Source: CAYXVU01 sp964468725 (GTDB lineage Bacteria; Acidobacteriota; Blastocatellia; UBA7656). From it: DNA of 19,554 nucleotides. Positions 15,467-19,554 of the stretch are shown in pieces. The DNA lies in the NCBI GenBank assembly GCA_964468725.1, contig CAYXVU010000104.1, forward strand, positions 1-19,554, written 5' to 3'. The notes under the pieces were generated by a model that saw only the letters and a program-made list of their open reading frames with translations, did not search any database and was not told the DNA's origin. The position numbers were made by a program, and so were the translations under genes. Every line of letters begins with the position of its first letter. Position 1 is the first letter of the stretch.

Positions 15467-15496
15467 TTGCCTTACACAAATTCGGTTCGCTACAAT
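15467..15496 (+). promoter_or_regulatory. Candidate sigma70-type promoter for uvrA
   Basis: TTGCCT (15467-15472), an 18-bp spacer and TACAAT (15491-15496) precede uvrA. The -10 matches at 5 of 6 and the -35 at 3 of 6. The start site near 15503 gives a ~44-nt leader. I see no LexA-type box beside it. Confidence 0.4.
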
Positions 15497-15546
15497 GAGA
15501 GATTCATTAGGCAACCAAATTTTCATCTATACTGGGCTAATCATTC

Positions 15547-18369
15547 ATGGCACTTGATCGCATCATCGTTCGTGGCGCGCGACAACACAATCTCAAAAAC
15601 ATCAGCCTTGAAATTCCGCGCAACCGGCTAACGGTTGTCACCGGGCTTTCCGGTTCCGGCAAATCGAGCCTCGCCTTCGACACTATCTATGCCGAAGGCC
15701 AGCGGCGTTATGTTGATTCGCTCTCGGCGTATGCGCGGCAATTTCTCGATCAACTCGAAAAACCTGATGTTGATGCCATCGAAGGTCTGTCGCCCGCAAT
15801 CTCTATCGAGCAAAAGACCACTACCCGCAGCTCGCGTTCGACCGTAGGAACAGTGACGGAGATTTACGACTATCTGCGCTTGCTCTTCTCTTCCATCGGG
15901 CAGCCTCATTGCCACAAATGCGGGCGTCCGATCTCGCGGCAATCCATTGAGCAAATCGTGCAGCAACTCTCGACGCTTCCCGAAGGCGAGCGCGTTATGA
16001 TTTTGGCGCCGCTTGTGCGCGGTCGCAAAGGCGAGTTTCGGAAAGAACTCGACAAACTGGCCAAGTCGGGCTTTACGCGCGCCCGCATTGATGGTGAGTT
16101 GCGTCAGCTTGATGAAGAGATCAAACTCGACAAACGCCGCAATCATACCATCGAAGTCGTTGTGGATCGCTTGTTGGTTAAACCCGGCGTGCAAAAACGC
16201 ATTGACGAATCCGTCCATCTGGCTGCCAAACTGACGGACGGTTTGGTACTAGTCTCGATCATTGACGGCGAAGAGAAGCTCTATTCGGAGAAGATGGCCT
16301 GCCCCGAATGCGGCATCTCCATTCCCACTTTGGAACCGCGCTCCTTCTCTTTCAACTCTTCTTATGGCGCGTGCAGTTCATGCCATGGTATCGGTTCAAA
16401 ATCAGAGATTGATCCGGCGAAGATCATCGTTGACCCGACGCTGCCGATTAACGATCAAGACGCATTTCCCGATGAGGAACGGATCAATATCTATCTGCGC
16501 GAGGTGATGAAATCGCTGGCCGCGCAAGCCGGACTTTCGCCCAATTGCTCCTTTGCCGAATTGCCGCCGAAAACCCGCGATGCCTTTTTCTACGGCGCCA
16601 AAGAAAGACTCAACCTGCGTTCGGGAGCCTACGAATATCAGGCTCCATGGAAAGGCGCGATTCATTACTTGATGCGCCGCGCCGAAGAGATGAAGAGCGA
16701 AAGCGCGCAAGATGCTTTCGACTCGCTGATTTCGCAAATCACTTGCCCGGACTGTCATGGTCACCGCCTGCAACCCGCATCGCTTGCCGTACGCCTCGCT
16801 GGCAAAACGATTGCTGACTACACAGCGCTTCCTATTGCAGAAGCGGTGAAAGGTTTTCAGCAAATCAATCTCAGCCCGCGCGAAGAGCGGATTGCCGGAT
16901 TGATTCTGCGCGAAATTCGTGACCGGTTGCGATTCCTCAACACGGTCGGGTTGGGCTATCTTACGCTGGATCGCCCCTCAGCAACCCTCTCCGGCGGCGA
17001 AGGCCAACGCATTCGCTTGGCAACCCAGATCGGTTCACAATTACGCGGCGTGCTCTATGTGCTTGATGAACCCTCTATCGGCCTGCATCCGCGCGATAAT
17101 TTGAAGCTCCTTGAAACCCTCGAACAACTCCGCAGCCTCGGCAACACGGTTCTCGTCGTCGAACATGATGAAGAGACGATTCGCCATGCCGATCACGTCA
17201 TTGATTTGGGGCCGGGCGCGGGCGCGCACGGCGGTCATATCGTGGCACAAGGCACGCCCGCAGACATTGCGCACGTACGCCACTCGCTCACCGGCAAGTA
17301 CATCGCCGGTGAACTCAAGATCGAAATTCCGAAGGCGCGGCGTCCCGCCAATGGCAAAGCGCTTACCGTTATCGGCGCACGCGAACATAACCTGAAAAAC
17401 ATTGATGCGACCTTTCCTCTCGGCCTGTTCATCGTCGTTACGGGCGTTTCCGGTTCGGGTAAGTCCACTCTGATTGACGATATTCTCTACCGCAGCCTGG
17501 CACGCAAACTCTATCGCAGCGTGTTGGAGCCGGGCGAGCACCGCGAGATTCAAGGGCTGGAACACATTGATAAAGTCATCGAGATTGATCAATCGCCCAT
17601 CGGTCGCACGCCCCGTTCGAACCCGGCAACCTACACAGGCGTGTTTACCCCTATCCGCGAGTTATATGCCATGCTGCCCGAATCGCGCGAGCGCGGCTAT
17701 AAACCCGGGCGCTTTTCTTTCAACGTCAAAGGCGGGCGTTGCGAAGCCTGTCAGGGTGATGGGATGAAACGCATCGAGATGAATTTTCTGCCGGATGTCT
17801 ACGTGATGTGTGATGTCTGTCGCGGCGCGCGCTACAACCGCGAAACTCTGGCCGTCCGATACAAAAACAAAACGATTGCCGACTTGCTCGACACGACTGT
17901 TGAAGAAGCCTTGCCGCTGTTGGAGAACATCCCGCAAATTAAATCGAAGTTGCAGACCTTGATTGATGTCGGGTTGGGCTATATCAAACTCGGTCAATCG
18001 GCAACAACCTTATCGGGCGGTGAAGCCCAACGCATCAAGTTGGCCAAAGAGCTTTCGAAACGAGCCACCGGGCGCACGTTGTATATTCTGGATGAGCCAA
18101 CCACCGGTTTGCACTTCGAAGATGTGCGTCGCCTGTTAGAGGTACTGCATCAACTGGTGTCACTCGGCAACACCGCCTTAGTAGTCGAACATAATCTGGA
18201 TGTGATTAAGAGCGCCGATTGGGTGATTGATCTCGGCCCGGAAGGCGGCGAACAAGGCGGCTACATCGTCGCACAGGGCACGCCCGAAGATATTGCTCGC
18301 TCGCGTCGTTCGCACACCGGCCACGCTTTGCGCGGCGTGCTCAACGGCAAATTGGCGCAGGTAAAGTAA
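15547..18369 (+). CDS. uvrA: Excinuclease ABC subunit A
   Basis: UvrA is the damage-sensing ATPase of nucleotide excision repair; as a dimer it finds bulky lesions and loads UvrB. The protein is 940 aa, the standard length, and is complete. It contains two ABC ATPase modules. The first has Walker A GLSGSGKS (33-40), a signature LSGGEGQRIRLA from residue 481 and Walker B VLDEPSIGLHPRDN. The second has GVSGSGKST (~632-640), LSGGEAQRIKLA from 822 and ILDEPTTGLHFEDV. Zinc ligands are C252/C255 with C276/C279, and C732/C735 with C755/C758 (CEACQGDG, MCDVC). Further Cys pairs occur at 122/125 and 400/403. There is no clear Shine-Dalgarno before the ATG at 15547. Its stop is 1 bp from the thiE stop. 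Confidence 0.98.
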   Translation: MALDRIIVRGARQHNLKNISLEIPRNRLTVVTGLSGSGKSSLAFDTIYAEGQRRYVDSLSAYARQFLDQLEKPDVDAIEGLSPAISIEQKTTTRSSRSTVGTVTEIYDYLRLLFSSIGQPHCHKCGRPISRQSIEQIVQQLSTLPEGERVMILAPLVRGRKGEFRKELDKLAKSGFTRARIDGELRQLDEEIKLDKRRNHTIEVVVDRLLVKPGVQKRIDESVHLAAKLTDGLVLVSIIDGEEKLYSEKMACPECGISIPTLEPRSFSFNSSYGACSSCHGIGSKSEIDPAKIIVDPTLPINDQDAFPDEERINIYLREVMKSLAAQAGLSPNCSFAELPPKTRDAFFYGAKERLNLRSGAYEYQAPWKGAIHYLMRRAEEMKSESAQDAFDSLISQITCPDCHGHRLQPASLAVRLAGKTIADYTALPIAEAVKGFQQINLSPREERIAGLILREIRDRLRFLNTVGLGYLTLDRPSATLSGGEGQRIRLATQIGSQLRGVLYVLDEPSIGLHPRDNLKLLETLEQLRSLGNTVLVVEHDEETIRHADHVIDLGPGAGAHGGHIVAQGTPADIAHVRHSLTGKYIAGELKIEIPKARRPANGKALTVIGAREHNLKNIDATFPLGLFIVVTGVSGSGKSTLIDDILYRSLARKLYRSVLEPGEHREIQGLEHIDKVIEIDQSPIGRTPRSNPATYTGVFTPIRELYAMLPESRERGYKPGRFSFNVKGGRCEACQGDGMKRIEMNFLPDVYVMCDVCRGARYNRETLAVRYKNKTIADLLDTTVEEALPLLENIPQIKSKLQTLIDVGLGYIKLGQSATTLSGGEAQRIKLAKELSKRATGRTLYILDEPTTGLHFEDVRRLLEVLHQLVSLGNTALVVEHNLDVIKSADWVIDLGPEGGEQGGYIVAQGTPEDIARSRRSHTGHALRGVLNGKLAQVK

Positions 18370-18370
18370 G

Positions 18371-18982
18371 TCAGGTGAGTTGCCGCAACCATGCGTGCAG
18401 GCGTTCAGAAGGGCGTGGAGCGGAAAGGAGGTCGGAGATGATCGCTATGCTGTTAGCTCCGGCGGCCATTACTGAAGCGGCGTGATCAAGGGTAATCCCG
18501 CCGATGGCAACCAAGGGTTTGTTGATTCGTTCTTTTACCTCTCTAACCCCAGCCAATCCGACAACCGCATCGGGATTCTCTTTCGTTGACGTGGCAAAGA
18601 CCGGGCCGATAGCCAGGTAATCTACTGGCAACAAATCGGCTTCCATCGCCTGTTTCAAATTATGCGTCGAATAGCCGATGATCTTCTCCGTGCCCAGTAA
18701 GGCGCGCGCCTGTTCTGGCGGGAGATCGTCTTGCCCCAAATGAACGCCGTCGGCGCCGACGGCAAGCGCAAGATCGACTCGATCATTGATGATAATACGT
18801 ACCCCAAGGCTGCGCGCGATGAGCATCGCTTGCTGTGCCGCTTCGTAAAAGGCGCGCAGCGCAGCGTGCTTATCGCGCAATTGCACAAGCGTTGCGCCGC
18901 CTGCCGCGAAGAGTTCGACCTGTTCAGCGTGTGTTCGCTGACTAATCTGGGTATCGGTGATGGGATAAACTTTCGGAATCAT
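18371..18982 (-). CDS. thiE: Thiamine-phosphate synthase
   Basis: ThiE joins HMP pyrophosphate and the thiazole phosphate to make thiamine monophosphate in the cytoplasm. From the ATG at 18982 it has 203 aa and starts MIPKVYPITD, just where the first beta strand of the TIM barrel is expected. A TTG 36 bp upstream (19018) would add 12 residues but has no ribosome binding site, so ATG is preferred; neither start has a good Shine-Dalgarno. Active-site motifs are present: QLRDK (34-38), INDRVDLA (65-72), GADGVHLGQDDLP (77-88), GYSTHN (103-108), GPVFATSTK (126-134) and AIGGI (159-163). No TPP riboswitch or other thi gene is nearby. The accC stop lies about 146 bp upstream on the same strand. Confidence 0.95.
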   Translation of the reverse strand: MIPKVYPITDTQISQRTHAEQVELFAAGGATLVQLRDKHAALRAFYEAAQQAMLIARSLGVRIIINDRVDLALAVGADGVHLGQDDLPPEQARALLGTEKIIGYSTHNLKQAMEADLLPVDYLAIGPVFATSTKENPDAVVGLAGVREVKERINKPLVAIGGITLDHAASVMAAGANSIAIISDLLSAPRPSERLHAWLRQLT

Positions 18983-19128
18983 ACTGAAGAGGCCGCACGG
19001 CTTCGCAAGAGGATACAAGGTGGCAATGAACCGGTGATTCGTCAGGGCGCGGTTGCCGAGGGCCGTCTTCCGGCTTACATCTCTTTTAAGGTAATCGCGC
19101 TTTCCGACCTTTCAGTCTTCGGATCCGT

Positions 19129-19554
19129 CTAATCGCCGCTTCCCGTAACCTGCTTCCTGTAGCCCGCGCCCGACGGCTGATTGGCTAAAAACCGATCCAT
19201 AAACTTGGTCGAAAGATTGCCAGCTATAAAGTCCGGGTCGGCAAGAATTTTTTGATGCAGAGGGACGCTGGTCTCCACACCTTCGATGATCATCGCTTCC
19301 AGCGCGCGCTGCATGCGCGCAATCGCCATCTCGCGCGTGCGATGGTGAACGATCAGTTTGGCAATCAGCGAATCGTAATGCGGCGGCACAAACCAGCCGG
19401 GATAGGCTGCGGTTTCGACGCGCACGCCGGGGCCACCGGGGATATTAAATGTCTTGATCAGCCCCGGCGAAGGAATAAAGGTGGTCGGCGATTCGGCATT
19501 GATCCGACACTCGATGGCGTGACCGCTGAAAGTGATGTCTTCTTGGCCAAATTC
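19129..19554 (-). CDS. accC: Acetyl-CoA carboxylase, biotin carboxylase subunit (C-terminal part; gene runs off the right edge)
   Basis: This is the last 141 residues of biotin carboxylase, which carboxylates the biotin on AccB with ATP and bicarbonate in the first step of fatty-acid synthesis. On the minus strand the frame is open from the window edge to TAG at 19131-19129. It reads FSGHAIECRINAE, then FIPSPGLI, PGGPGVRVET, YPGWFVPPHYDSLIAKLIV and MIIEGVETSVPLHQKIL, the typical C-terminal biotin carboxylase domain. The ATP-grasp part and start lie outside. The same domain occurs in pyruvate and propionyl-CoA carboxylases, but the end shortly after NLSTKFMDRFL fits a stand-alone AccC. The last ~15 residues are a non-conserved tail. 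thiE follows on the same strand and may share its transcript. Confidence 0.9.
   Translation of the reverse strand, partial: EFGQEDITFSGHAIECRINAESPTTFIPSPGLIKTFNIPGGPGVRVETAAYPGWFVPPHYDSLIAKLIVHHRTREMAIARMQRALEAMIIEGVETSVPLHQKILADPDFIAGNLSTKFMDRFLANQPSGAGYRKQVTGSGD

Noticed and set aside
15628..16218. A 196-codon minus-strand open frame opposite uvrA
   Set aside because: It is a shadow of the uvrA N-terminal ATPase module, with no plausible start signal or motifs.
18983..19018. A longer ThiE starting from TTG at 19018
   Set aside because: It has no Shine-Dalgarno and adds 12 residues not typical of ThiE; the ATG product begins at the expected first strand.
18983..19128. A TPP riboswitch in front of thiE
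   Set aside because: I could not find the CUGAGA core or the second conserved TPP-riboswitch segment in this interval on the minus strand.

Overview
The window is a gene-dense stretch of bacterial chromosome, GC-rich, with genes on both strands. The best guess for the host is Acidobacteriota, possibly class Blastocatellia. That rests on gene content only: a CRTAC1-type VCBS/ASPIC protein, a cytoplasmic Ser/Thr kinase fused to a TolB/FlgO-like domain and TPRs, and an Nramp-like transporter of the kind found in Acidobacteria and Planctomycetes. There is no rRNA or other taxonomic marker, so this is an inference. I saw no tRNA, rRNA, insertion sequence, prophage, CRISPR array or toxin-antitoxin pair.

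Layout, left to right. Positions 1-1776 (+) hold a left-truncated CRTAC1/ASPIC beta-propeller protein with a 10-N assembly gap. A PrxQ/BCP-type peroxiredoxin follows (1943-2419, +). Then comes a long minus-strand run, read from right to left: thiolase (10326-9157), phytanoyl-CoA dioxygenase family protein (9043-8162), GNAT acetyltransferase (8125-7307), lutA (7192-6470), lutB (6428-5010), lutC (5004-4264) and an atypical Nramp-superfamily transporter (4126-2582, TTG start with a good Shine-Dalgarno). A 434-bp gene-free stretch (10327-10760) holds a promoter candidate, degenerate tandem repeats and a hairpin. A secreted lytic transglycosylase-like protein (12044-10761, -) and an uncharacterised multi-pass membrane protein (12159-12848, +) diverge from a compact promoter region. 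The kinase-TPR protein (15318-12850, -) and uvrA (15547-18369, +) diverge from a second promoter region. thiE (-) and the C-terminal part of accC (-, running off the right edge) close the window.

Functional picture. lutABC encodes a soluble iron-sulfur L-lactate oxidation complex. The thiolase, PhyH-family oxygenase and GNAT upstream suggest acyl or organic-acid catabolism, but only lutABC (and perhaps PhyH-GNAT) is spaced tightly enough to be called a likely transcription unit. Two convergent gene pairs, membrane protein/kinase and uvrA/thiE, have their stop codons exactly 1 bp apart, so each pair must have overlapping 3' ends.

I do not see a convincing previously undescribed multi-gene system. 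The items most worth a second look are the Nramp-like transporter with replaced metal-site residues, the unrecognised N-terminal region of the lytic transglycosylase, and the apparently leaderless membrane-protein gene.
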